The notes below the pieces were generated by a model. That model was not told the origin of the DNA and did not search any database. It saw only the letters and a list, made by a program, of their open reading frames with translations. Position numbers and translations under genes: made by a program. DNA of 5,712 bases from contig CAJTRO010000002.1 in NCBI GenBank assembly GCA_910579015.1, positions 64,874 to 70,585 on the forward strand, written 5' to 3'. This document shows, in pieces, positions 1 through 5,712 of the stretch; positions within the stretch are counted from its first letter, which is position 1, and each line of letters opens with the position of its first letter. The DNA comes from an uncultured Dorea sp. GTDB taxonomy: Bacteria; Bacillota_A; Clostridia; Lachnospirales; Lachnospiraceae.

Positions 1-294
1 TTCGATGGCATTTATCTGTTGATTAAAAGCAAATTCTTTATTTTGGGCAATTCCAATTTTTCCGATACTCCCAACACATGTAACAAATACAGCATCCTTT
101 TTAACAATTCTGGCTTTGTTTCTTGCCATCTCAGATAAGTACTCCATAGTATTTTCAATATAATCAACTTGCGAATCGGAAATTACATCCGGCTTAACAA
201 AACCTATATCTTCTGAATCATAAAATTCTGCAACATTCTTACTTGGCGTATTCCCTGTACTTATCTTCCCCAATTCTTTTAGTTTTACTTTCAT
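1..294 (-). CDS. hsdS: Type I restriction-modification specificity subunit HsdS, N-terminal part (runs off the left edge)
   Basis: HsdS is the DNA-recognition subunit of type I restriction-modification enzymes; it docks HsdM (and HsdR) and its two target recognition domains (TRDs) read the two halves of a split site. The 98 residues visible are the start of the first TRD: a KLKELGKISTGNTPSK opening, then DIGFVKPDVI, then the VTCVGSIGKIGIA and FNQQINAI blocks, which are the usual landmarks of Methylase_S domains. The start is ATG 292-294: the codon just upstream in frame is a stop (TAG), and a G-rich stretch (GGGGATGGG, 298-306) can serve as a ribosome binding site. It follows the broken acetyltransferase gene by 34 bases and hsdM by about 570, so it is probably co-transcribed with hsdM. 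Full HsdS is usually around 400 residues, so most of the gene, including the second TRD, is outside. The family call is firm; the recognition site cannot be read from the sequence. Confidence 0.93.
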   Translation of the reverse strand, partial: MKVKLKELGKISTGNTPSKNVAEFYDSEDIGFVKPDVISDSQVDYIENTMEYLSEMARNKARIVKKDAVFVTCVGSIGKIGIAQNKEFAFNQQINAIE

Positions 295-328
295 CTACCC
301 ATCCCCACAAATCCGAAGTTATTGAACT

Positions 329-809
329 TCATTTCATCACTTTCTGCATTTTATACTGACCTTCTAACCTGTTTTTAGGGTTATCAATTTTAACAATATG
401 AAAACCGCACTTATTGACATAGAAATTATGATTCCTACTCGAAAAAATAGGCGTTTCTGTTTCCCAAACCTCTGTATCAGGATATAAATTTTCAATCATA
501 TTCCACACCTTTCTTCCCACTCCCTGATTTTCATAATCTGGATCAATAAAAATATTTCCCAGAAAGTTGTGATTATTTTCATTTATCCACAAGATTACTC
601 CGCCAACCAACTGTTCATCCAGCGAAATACAATATGAAGAAGAATCATTATGTAATCCCCATTTTCTCAAAAAGTCTCCATTAATATCCATCTGGACCGC
701 CTTTTTCCTTACCAATATGTATTCTTGTATCTTCATCAAAAGCCCGCTCCATTATTTTAGTTAATGTGTCTATATGTGATTCCTCTAATCTAATAAGTTT
801 AAGTTCCAT
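329..809 (-). pseudogene. GNAT-family N-acetyltransferase, disrupted by a 2-base frameshift
   Basis: GNAT enzymes transfer an acetyl group from acetyl-CoA to an amine; the substrate here is unknown. From ATG 807-809 (good ribosome binding site just upstream) 42 codons read MELKLIRLEESHID... ERAFDEDTRIHIG... GGPDGY and stop at TAA 681-683. The rest of the domain continues in another frame from about 680 to TGA 329-331: NGDFLRKWGLH, the beta4 strand FLGNIFIDP, the acetyl-CoA loop NQGVGRK (about 509-529), and YVNKCGF near the C-terminus. Joining the two frames gives about 160 residues, a normal GNAT length. My memory of such proteins is GGPDGYDNGDF; the sequence has GGATAT-T-AATGGA, which fits loss of two bases of a GAT codon. 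The downstream frame is open for 136 codons from TTG 737-739 (ATG 734-736 next), but that product would lack the first strand and helices. The gene lies between hsdM (57 bases upstream) and hsdS (34 bases downstream), an unusual place. A sequencing error is possible. Confidence 0.82.
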
Positions 810-816
810 ATCTTTT

Positions 817-821
817 CCCTC
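817..821 (-). promoter_or_regulatory. Ribosome binding site fixing the original start of the acetyltransferase gene
   Basis: GAGGG on the minus strand lies 7 bases before ATG 807-809. It is stronger than the site (GGAG, 747-750) in front of the internal TTG/ATG at 734-739, which supports 809 rather than 739 as the true start and hence the frameshift reading of this gene. Confidence 0.7.
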
Positions 822-866
822 GCTTAATCAATTCCGATTGAATTTATCAACTTTGTATACCCTTTC

Positions 867-2369
867 TTACAAATTCAACAACTTTTCCAACTCATCCATT
901 TCCTTGCCAATCTCCATCTCAATTTCACGAATATCAGCCATAATTTCAGACGTCGGCGGATATTCAACAGCTACATACTCGACCTCTTTGTATTTATTAA
1001 TGCTGAGATCATAGCCATTGTCAACAATATCCTGCTTAGGCACCATAAAGGATTTATCTGTACGTTTTCTTTCTGCTTCCTTATCTAAATTCTTGAATCG
1101 TTCAATAATATCCGGAATATCATTTTCTGCACTTGGAGTTCTCTTATCGTCTAAGCTAAAACCATCTGCCGTCATATCATAAAACCACACACGATCCGTT
1201 CCGCCATATTCCGTTTTTGTGAATACAAGAATAGCTGTTGATACTCCTGCATATGGTTTAAACACACCGGAAGGCATGGAGATAACCGCCTCTAATCTTT
1301 GATTTTCAACAAGTTCTTTTCTGATGTCTTTATGTGCCTTTGATGAGCCAAACAATACACCGTCGGGAACGATGCAGGCACATCTTCCGCCTATCTTCAA
1401 CATACGAAGAAACAGTGCCAGGAATAATAATTCTGTCTTCTTTGTCTTACAAACCTTAAGCAAATCCCCTGATACGGACTCTGCATCAAGACTTCCCTTA
1501 AATGGCGGATTTGCAAGTACTAAAGAATACTTATCCTTATCTGGATTCTGATCAGACAAGCTATCTCTATATTCAATAAATGGATTGTCAATTCCATGAG
1601 TCATCATGTTCATTGCCCCAATACGGAGCATAGTTCTATCCATATCATATCCATGAAACATGTGATTCATATAATGATCTTTCTTCTGATTGTCAAAGAA
1701 AATTTCTTCCTTCTTCTTTTCTTTCAAGTATTCTCCTGTCGCAACCAAGAATCCCGACGTTCCGCAAGCCGGATCACAGATCACCTCATCACTGGAAGGT
1801 TCCATCATTTCCACCATCATACGAATAATGTGCCTCGGAGTTCTAAACTGACCATTACGCCCGGACTGTGCAATCTTTGACAAAAGGTACTCATACACGT
1901 CTCCTCGTACATCCGCAGTCTGAATTTCATTCATCATCTTATATATTTCATCTAATGAATCTACTACCTTTGATAGAACAAGTGGTGTGGGTAATTTGAA
2001 AATTGCATCATCCATATATTTTGAATAAGCGCTATTCTTATCACTGTGTAATGTTTTTATAAATGGAAATACCCATTCCTGTATAGCAGAATACATTCTA
2101 TCGGCAGGAAAATCATGAAAGACAGACCATTTAAGCTGTAAACCGTCAATCGTTCTTTCTCCAATCTTTACTTCATCTGAAAAAACACTCTGATATGGAA
2201 GCCCAAGCATTGCACTTTCTTTTGCTCTTGTATTGTCCGAATCATCCAAATCATGAATAAACATCAGATAAGTAATCTGCTCAATTACTTCAAGCGGATT
2301 TACCAATCCGCCGGAAGCAAAAATATCCCATAAACTATCAATTTTATTTTTTAATTCACCTGTAATCAT
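867..2369 (-). CDS. hsdM: Type I restriction-modification DNA methyltransferase subunit HsdM
   Basis: HsdM is the N6-adenine methyltransferase subunit; with HsdS it forms the M2S1 enzyme that protects host DNA and is also part of the restriction complex. The 500-residue protein has the expected order: an alpha-helical N-terminal HsdM_N domain (about 5-150, LWDIFASGGLVNPLEVIEQI), a linker with GDVYEYLL (156-163), the S-adenosylmethionine-binding entry GQFRTPRHI (173-181), motif I DPACGTSGF (199-207), the catalytic motif IV NPPF (287-290), and an acidic, heptad-like C-terminal helix (475-500) of the kind that contacts HsdS. All key residues are present and the length is normal. ATG 2367-2369 is preceded by GGAGGG (2374-2379), a strong site. 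It starts 43 bases after the TOPRIM gene and no terminator lies on either side, so it is probably read from the promoter upstream of the ATPase gene. The hsdR restriction subunit is not next to it on the right; it could lie beyond the left edge. Confidence 0.97.
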   Translation of the reverse strand: MITGELKNKIDSLWDIFASGGLVNPLEVIEQITYLMFIHDLDDSDNTRAKESAMLGLPYQSVFSDEVKIGERTIDGLQLKWSVFHDFPADRMYSAIQEWVFPFIKTLHSDKNSAYSKYMDDAIFKLPTPLVLSKVVDSLDEIYKMMNEIQTADVRGDVYEYLLSKIAQSGRNGQFRTPRHIIRMMVEMMEPSSDEVICDPACGTSGFLVATGEYLKEKKKEEIFFDNQKKDHYMNHMFHGYDMDRTMLRIGAMNMMTHGIDNPFIEYRDSLSDQNPDKDKYSLVLANPPFKGSLDAESVSGDLLKVCKTKKTELLFLALFLRMLKIGGRCACIVPDGVLFGSSKAHKDIRKELVENQRLEAVISMPSGVFKPYAGVSTAILVFTKTEYGGTDRVWFYDMTADGFSLDDKRTPSAENDIPDIIERFKNLDKEAERKRTDKSFMVPKQDIVDNGYDLSINKYKEVEYVAVEYPPTSEIMADIREIEMEIGKEMDELEKLLNL

Positions 2370-2373
2370 TTAG

Positions 2374-2379
2374 CCCTCC
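2374..2379 (-). promoter_or_regulatory. Strong ribosome binding site of hsdM
   Basis: GGAGGG on the minus strand, 4 bases before ATG 2367-2369. It confirms the hsdM start and would let hsdM be translated well even though the gene just upstream is broken. Confidence 0.8.
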
Positions 2380-2412
2380 ACTTTCCACCCATAAATTCTG
2401 CTAACATGGAAA

Positions 2413-3260
2413 TCAGTCCATTACTAACCTGAAATTATATTCTGCGATAAAATATATACAAGTATTTAATACCCAAATAAATCCCGTCCTATTATCTTTA
2501 CTTGCTAAATTCTGCACTTTTAATATTTCAGTTAAATCCAAGCTTTCAAAATACTCTTTATATTTGTTCACCGGAATCTGATATTGTCCGTACTGGATTT
2601 TATTAGCTTTAGAAATATTGTGATATATAACCTGCTTTAATACACTTCTTATATACTTCCAATATGTTAGATTCATATGTATATATTCCTGATTTATAAT
2701 CCAATCTGCCAACTGATATTTTGCTGTCAGTAAAACATGTACTGCAACTACTTCTTGTAAAGCATTGTCAATGACATTTTTCATGCTATTAACTGAAGAT
2801 ATCTCTAAAATTTCATCACAGCATTTTTTCCTTTTTTCTGCATCACTCACTCCAAAATGCTTTTCAAGCAAATCATCTATTCTATGCGGGAAATCAATCA
2901 TCGAACCCAGTATAGTTTCTCGTTCTACTAATGCTTTATATTCCTTTCCTGGCTGTAATGACACTGGAATCTTCCGTTCAGCAAAATCATCATCCGGCAA
3001 TTGACACAAATGCCGATATGATTCAATCATAGGATAATTAATATACAACCTTCCCATATCAGCAGCATCAGCAAAACATCTTTGCATATCCAAAATCTTT
3101 TCTTCCGAGAAATTTGTATCATGCCGTTCATAATCAAATACTAAAACTATATTTGTGAAATCTTCTTTATACCGAAGTTTATCCGGAAATTGTTTCTTAC
3201 TAATTACAAAGGGCAAATCCCTTCTACGGTCAATAGGTTTTGGCTTCGCTTTCTTACCAT
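2413..3260 (-). pseudogene. TOPRIM-like partner of the upstream ATPase, apparently with an out-of-frame N-terminal deletion
   Basis: The long open part (267 codons from TTG 3214-3216) begins LPFVISKKQF and contains a hydrophobic strand ending in acidic residues (NIVLVFDYERHD, residues 22-33), then DMGRLYINYPMIES (53-66). This resembles the second half of a TOPRIM nuclease fold in ATPase-linked anti-phage proteins (AbiL/PARIS/OLD type); the rest is helical and I cannot name it. TOPRIM proteins normally have an earlier strand ending in a catalytic Glu, which this frame lacks. Just upstream, in another frame, ATG 3258-3260 opens MVRKRSQNLLTVEG (3219-3260), which looks like exactly that strand and Glu, then hits TAA 3204-3206. 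I infer that perhaps 50 or so codons between VEG and the LPFV block were lost with a frame change, junction near 3217-3221. Between the ATPase stop and the TTG the long frame has no ATG, GTG or TTG; the TTG has only an AAGGG about 2 bases away. Alternative: a shorter natural protein translated by coupling. The ATPase gene ends 10 bases before the ATG. Confidence 0.62.
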
Positions 3261-3270
3261 GCTCCGATAA

Positions 3271-4422
3271 TTATTCATATTTATCAAACTCCCCGCTGAT
3301 GTACATCTTTTCAAGATTGTGCCCTTCTCGCAGCTCTCTTTCTGTTGCATTACTAAGTGCAGTCAATGTACCCGCTCTTGATAAGATAAATAAACAATCT
3401 GGCCGTATCAGTCGATTTGTCATTAGATTAGTATTATGAGAAGTCATAATAATCTGACATTTAGGATATCTTCTCTTAAAAAAGTTTATGACTTTCTCAG
3501 ACATTTCATAATGATAAAATGCATCAAATTCATCTAAATATATAAAAGATGGATCCCAATTTTTAGGAATCAATCGCCTATATAGATCAACTAATGCCAA
3601 AGTTCCACTTGATGCAGTTTCATAAAAAGGTACTAATTTCTCATGTCCAAAATATAATTCTCTCTGACCATCTGGCAATCTTTGTAATATCAATTTACAT
3701 TCTATACCCATTTCATTAAGAAAATCTTCTAGATCTTTTAGTCTATCTGAATCCTCCAGCAACTCATAAAAATTATCATTCATTCTTCTTGGAAGACTTA
3801 ACATTGCATCTTCGGTTGTAATTATAAGCATTCTTCTGACATAATTAGCTAGTTTAATTAAAACAGAATCATTACTCAATGCAACATTACTTATCAACCA
3901 TCTCAAAAATGGTAACTTAGGCTCTTGAAGTTCTTCTTCATCGCCAATTTCTAATGATTGCAGATATCTATCTATACTAGCTGTTTCTGCATTTATATTT
4001 TTAAGATTCTTAAAATTGAATTTATTATTTTCAAAATCACAGCTAAAAATAGTTTCTCTGTCAATGAGCACTTCTTCATTCCTAAGTTCCTTATTAGAAA
4101 ATCTGGCATAGCGATATATTAATTCCTTATTTTCAAACTTAAACTCATATGAAAAAACCGCCGTTTCGTCTATTGAATCTGCATTGAGAAATACTCCTGT
4201 GTCAATATAACGCCGCCCGCCAAACATTGTTGTACATATATCAATTAACGCCTTTCCCAAATTTGTTTTTCCCGTCGCATTTCTGCCATAAATCAATATT
4301 TTGCTGATAATCCCGTCAGTGATACAATCTGTACTAAATTGATACCCTGCAATATTTTCAAAATCTATAGATATTTCATCTTTAAAATTTTTGTAATTTT
4401 TCAATGTAAATTTCTTTAACAT
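3271..4422 (-). CDS. AAA15/OLD-type ATPase of a probable two-gene anti-phage module
   Basis: A 383-residue ABC/SMC-like ATPase of the AAA15/OLD group. Its N-terminus MLKKFTLKNYKNFKD is the usual first strand (compare RecF/OLD). Motifs in order: Walker A GRNATGKT (46-53), a helical insert (about 150-240), the signature-like loop ASSGTLALVDL (270-280), Walker B FIYLDEFDA (293-301) with the catalytic Glu298, and an H-loop TSHNTNL (327-333). The ending GHNLEKMYISGEFD is typical of this group. All nucleotide-binding residues are present, so it should be active as an ATPase. In such systems (AbiL, PARIS, OLD-like pairs) the ATPase senses or scaffolds, and a TOPRIM nuclease partner is the effector; here the partner follows by 10 bases but looks broken. 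ATG 4420-4422 has AAAGGA about 10 bases upstream and AGG closer in. A promoter lies at 4473-4501. AT-rich, unlike alaS. The ATPase call is firm; the system name is not. Confidence 0.88.
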   Translation of the reverse strand: MLKKFTLKNYKNFKDEISIDFENIAGYQFSTDCITDGIISKILIYGRNATGKTNLGKALIDICTTMFGGRRYIDTGVFLNADSIDETAVFSYEFKFENKELIYRYARFSNKELRNEEVLIDRETIFSCDFENNKFNFKNLKNINAETASIDRYLQSLEIGDEEELQEPKLPFLRWLISNVALSNDSVLIKLANYVRRMLIITTEDAMLSLPRRMNDNFYELLEDSDRLKDLEDFLNEMGIECKLILQRLPDGQRELYFGHEKLVPFYETASSGTLALVDLYRRLIPKNWDPSFIYLDEFDAFYHYEMSEKVINFFKRRYPKCQIIMTSHNTNLMTNRLIRPDCLFILSRAGTLTALSNATERELREGHNLEKMYISGEFDKYE

Positions 4423-4472
4423 TTTCCTGCCATCCTTTCATAAAGATTATCTGCACATCAATCTATGATTAC

Positions 4473-4501
4473 AGTATAACCATTTTTGCAACCTTCCACA
4501 A
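4473..4501 (-). promoter_or_regulatory. Putative sigma-70/sigma-A promoter for the ATPase-TOPRIM-hsdM-GNAT-hsdS transcript
   Basis: On the minus strand, -35 TTGTGG (4496-4501), a 17-base spacer and -10 TATACT (4473-4478). The -10 matches 5 of 6 consensus bases and the -35 keeps the TTG. Transcription would start near 4466, giving a leader of about 44 bases before the ATPase ATG. It is the only good promoter-like pair I found between the rpsU terminator and hsdS. Confidence 0.5.
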
Positions 4502-4531
4502 TAGATTTCTACTACATTCCCAATAACTCTG

Positions 4532-4612
4532 TCACAGCTTCTTGAAACGAATTCTTTCGTTTCCATCCACATCTTTCTTTTGAATCATATTATCTGAAAC
4601 CTTAATATATCC
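4532..4612 (-). pseudogene. Short coding-looking remnant, possibly from a Fic-family protein
   Basis: A 26-codon open stretch without a start of its own reads GYIKVSDNMIQKKDVDGNE followed by RIRFKKL, then TGA 4532-4534. The pattern (short strand, SDN, charged turn DGNE, then RIRF) reminds me of the segment that precedes the conserved HPFxxGNGR motif in many Fic AMP-transferases. In another frame a little further on, the sequence reads RVIGNVVEI, which also resembles the following Fic segment. No HPF motif is present. It lies right after the rpsU terminator and before the ATPase promoter, so it would be a decayed piece of an earlier insertion. The match is from memory and short; it may be chance. 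Confidence 0.28.
4544..4563. repeat. 8-bp perfect palindrome with a 4-base loop
   Basis: GAAACGAA (4544-4551), TTCT, TTCGTTTC (4556-4563). It lies about 43 bases upstream of the -35 element at 4496-4501, within the Fic-like remnant. It could be a regulator binding site or a fold-back at a deletion junction; no U-tract follows on either strand, so it is not an intrinsic terminator. Confidence 0.45.
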
Positions 4613-4618
4613 GGTGCG

Positions 4619-4649
4619 CAAAAAAATAGAGTGTCAAAAGACACTCTAT
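4619..4649 (-). terminator. Intrinsic (Rho-independent) terminator of rpsU
   Basis: A perfect 10-bp stem, ATAGAGTGTC (minus strand, 4640-4649), loop TTTT (4636-4639), GACACTCTAT (4626-4635), runs straight into a T-tract (As at 4620-4626 on the plus strand). It begins 13 bases after the rpsU stop codon and insulates the core genes from the island. Confidence 0.92.
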
Positions 4650-4662
4650 CCACTGCACATTA

Positions 4663-4839
4663 TTAGTTATACTTACGTTTTCTAGCTGCTTCAGACTTCT
4701 TCTTACGTCTCACGCTCGGCTTCTCGTAGTGTTCTCTCTTACGAATCTCCTGCTGAATACCAGCCTTCGCACAGTTTCTTTTGAATCTGCGTAAAGCGCT
4801 ATCTAACGTCTCGTTTTCTTTAACGATTACATTTGACAT
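4663..4839 (-). CDS. rpsU: 30S ribosomal protein S21
   Basis: Complete 58-residue S21, a small basic protein of the 30S subunit next to the 16S rRNA 3' end and involved in translation initiation. MSNVIVKENETLDSALRRFK, then CAKAGIQQEIRKREHYEKPS and the lysine/arginine-rich tail RRKKKSEAARKRKYN are typical of Firmicutes S21. The start is ATG 4837-4839, not the ATG 23 codons further upstream at 4906-4908, because the extension is not S21-like, lies at the predicted transcription start, and because AGGTG (4847-4851) sits 7 bases before the chosen ATG. It has its own promoter (4917-4944) and terminator, so it is likely a single-gene unit downstream of alaS. Nothing unusual in the protein. Confidence 0.98.
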   Translation of the reverse strand: MSNVIVKENETLDSALRRFKRNCAKAGIQQEIRKREHYEKPSVRRKKKSEAARKRKYN

Positions 4840-4846
4840 AGTCTCA

Positions 4847-4851
4847 CACCT
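4847..4851 (-). promoter_or_regulatory. Ribosome binding site of rpsU
   Basis: AGGTG on the minus strand, 7 bases before ATG 4837-4839, inside a purine-rich stretch (GGAGGGAGGTTAGGTG) that also offers stronger matches about 14-20 bases from the start. It decides in favour of the 58-residue protein. Confidence 0.65.
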
Positions 4852-4916
4852 AACCTCCCTCCAGCCTATATTGTGCATTATACGACTGTTCGGGTATTTT
4901 TCTTGCACTACATAAG

Positions 4917-4944
4917 ATTATAACACATATTTCCATAACGTCAA
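4917..4944 (-). promoter_or_regulatory. rpsU: Sigma-70/sigma-A promoter of rpsU with an extended -10
   Basis: On the minus strand, -35 TTGACG (4939-4944), a 16-base spacer and -10 TATAAT (4917-4922) preceded by TGT, which makes the extended -10 form TGnTATAAT. Five of six and six of six consensus bases. Transcription should start near 4910, giving a leader of about 70 bases. Strong constitutive expression is expected, as fits a ribosomal protein. Confidence 0.85.
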
Positions 4945-4986
4945 TATTTTTTTCGGGAATATCTGCATTATCTTCATATTTTGTTA

Positions 4987-5712
4987 TTATTTTAACTGGC
5001 CGTCCAGCGCCTCAGCCGCTTTTGCCATCGCGTCGTCGATTCCTGCCGGATTCTTACCGCCGGCCTGAGCCATATTCGGACGTCCGCCTCCGCCTCCGCC
5101 GACCAACGGCGCTACGGCCTTGATCAGATTACCGGCATGGGCGCCCTTCTCCATAGCTTCCCCGGTTGCCATAGCCACAAGGCTCACCTTGCCGTCCGTG
5201 GCAGACGCAAGCAGTATCACGCCCTCTTTAAGCTTCTCCTTAAACTGGTCTCCAAGCTCTCGAAGTCCGTTCATGTCTACGCCCTCAACCTTTGCAGCAA
5301 GCAGCTTCACGCCCTTTACTTCCGTCACCTGCTCCATGATATCCTTCGCGGCATCCTTGGCAAGCCTGCTCTTCAGGCTTTCGATCTCGCTGTGGAGAGC
5401 CTTGTTCTCGCTCAAAAGATGCGCCACCTTATCCGTCAGGTTATCCATCGTTCCCTTGACAAGCTTCGCGGTCTCAAGAAGCTTTAACTCCAGTCCGTTG
5501 TAGTAATCCAGAAGCCCTTTCGCTGTCAATGCCTCGATCCTGCGCACGCCTGCCGCAACGCCTGTCTCGGAGAGGATCTTGAATGCGCTGATCGCGCCGG
5601 TATTGCCGACGTGAGTACCGCCGCAGAACTCGATAGAGAAATCTCCCATGCTGACAACCCGCACGATATCTCCGTATTTCTCCCCGAACAGAGCCGCGGC
5701 TCCCGTCTTCTT
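4987..5712 (-). CDS. alaS: Alanyl-tRNA synthetase, C-terminal part (runs off the right edge)
   Basis: AlaRS charges tRNA-Ala with alanine and edits mischarged Ser and Gly. The frame is open from the right edge (KKTGAAALFGEKYGDIVRV...), so the 241 codons seen are the last third of a protein that is usually near 880 residues; the GTG at 5662-5664 is an internal Val codon, not a start. Visible parts: the end of the editing domain with the zinc-site motif FCGGTHVG (Cys and His at visible residues 30 and 34), a coiled-coil linker (about 65-120), and the DHHA1-type C-Ala domain with the glycine-rich GGGGGGRPNMAQAGGK near the end. All expected residues are present and the end is intact. GC-rich, well above the island. 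rpsU starts about 150 bases further on with its own promoter; I see no convincing terminator between them. Confidence 0.98.
   Translation of the reverse strand, partial: KKTGAAALFGEKYGDIVRVVSMGDFSIEFCGGTHVGNTGAISAFKILSETGVAAGVRRIEALTAKGLLDYYNGLELKLLETAKLVKGTMDNLTDKVAHLLSENKALHSEIESLKSRLAKDAAKDIMEQVTEVKGVKLLAAKVEGVDMNGLRELGDQFKEKLKEGVILLASATDGKVSLVAMATGEAMEKGAHAGNLIKAVAPLVGGGGGGRPNMAQAGGKNPAGIDDAMAKAAEALDGQLK

Noticed and set aside
676..690. Programmed +1 frameshifting (prfB-like) to join the two GNAT frames
   Set aside because: The site TAT-TAA lacks a slippery Leu-type codon and a close upstream Shine-Dalgarno stimulator; a plain deletion is simpler.
766..1880. Plus-strand open frames opposite hsdM (766-1014, 1324-1551, 1596-1880)
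   Set aside because: Low-complexity or Ser/His-rich translations antisense to a strongly conserved hsdM; no ribosome binding site logic and no family resemblance.
3214..3273. Stop-codon readthrough making one ATPase-TOPRIM fusion (the two long frames are in register)
   Set aside because: Possible because only the TAA at 3271-3273 and 18 sense codons separate them, but the ATPase ends as its family does, and an ATG with a TOPRIM-like start lies in the other frame.
2765..3439. Plus-strand open frames opposite the TOPRIM and ATPase genes (2765-3004, 3155-3439)
   Set aside because: Antisense shadows; the minus-strand frames carry recognisable motifs over the same bases.
4877..4882. A second -10 (TATAAT) upstream of rpsU
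   Set aside because: No acceptable -35 at 16-18 bases, and the extended -10 promoter at 4917-4944 is far better.
4840..4908. A longer S21 starting at ATG 4906-4908 (81 residues)
   Set aside because: S21 is conserved at about 58 residues; the extension begins at the predicted transcription start and has no binding site.
4945..4986. A terminator between alaS and rpsU
   Set aside because: There is an A-run but no GC-containing stem in front of a T-tract; alaS may read through or end by another means.
5120..5503. Two plus-strand open frames opposite alaS
   Set aside because: The GC-rich alaS sequence gives long antisense frames by codon bias; translations are Ser/Leu-rich without any domain.

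Overview
The window looks like a piece of a Clostridia (probably Lachnospiraceae) chromosome in which a defence island sits next to housekeeping genes. The assignment rests on the S21 and alanyl-tRNA synthetase sequences and on the strong extended -10 promoter style; it is a judgement by eye, not a database result. Every gene I support lies on the minus strand, so transcription runs from the right edge to the left.

Right part (about 4620-5712): the C-terminal third of alanyl-tRNA synthetase (alaS, running off the right edge), then the complete ribosomal protein S21 gene (rpsU) with its own consensus-like promoter and a textbook intrinsic terminator. alaS is clearly GC-rich, and this part looks like host core genome.

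Boundary (about 4423-4618): a 240-base gap without an intact gene. Beyond the rpsU terminator, composition drops to roughly one third GC. The gap holds a short coding-looking remnant that resembles part of a Fic-type protein, an 8-bp palindrome, and a plausible promoter (4473-4501) facing the island.

Island (1-4422): in transcription order, an OLD/AAA15-type ATPase (intact); a TOPRIM-like partner whose N-terminus seems to have lost a segment, leaving the ATG and the LLTVEG strand out of frame with the rest; hsdM of a type I restriction-modification system (intact); a GNAT acetyltransferase gene broken by a 2-base deletion; and the start of hsdS, which runs off the left edge. Gaps are 10-57 bases and I see no terminator between these genes, so one polycistronic transcript is likely. 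hsdR is not in the window.

How they work together: HsdM and HsdS form the methyltransferase of a type I system. The ATPase and TOPRIM pair resembles two-gene abortive-infection modules of the AbiL/PARIS/OLD kind. The main observation is decay: the putative effector (TOPRIM) and the acetyltransferase are both broken while the ATPase and HsdM remain open. I see no tRNA, rRNA, CRISPR array or complete insertion sequence.
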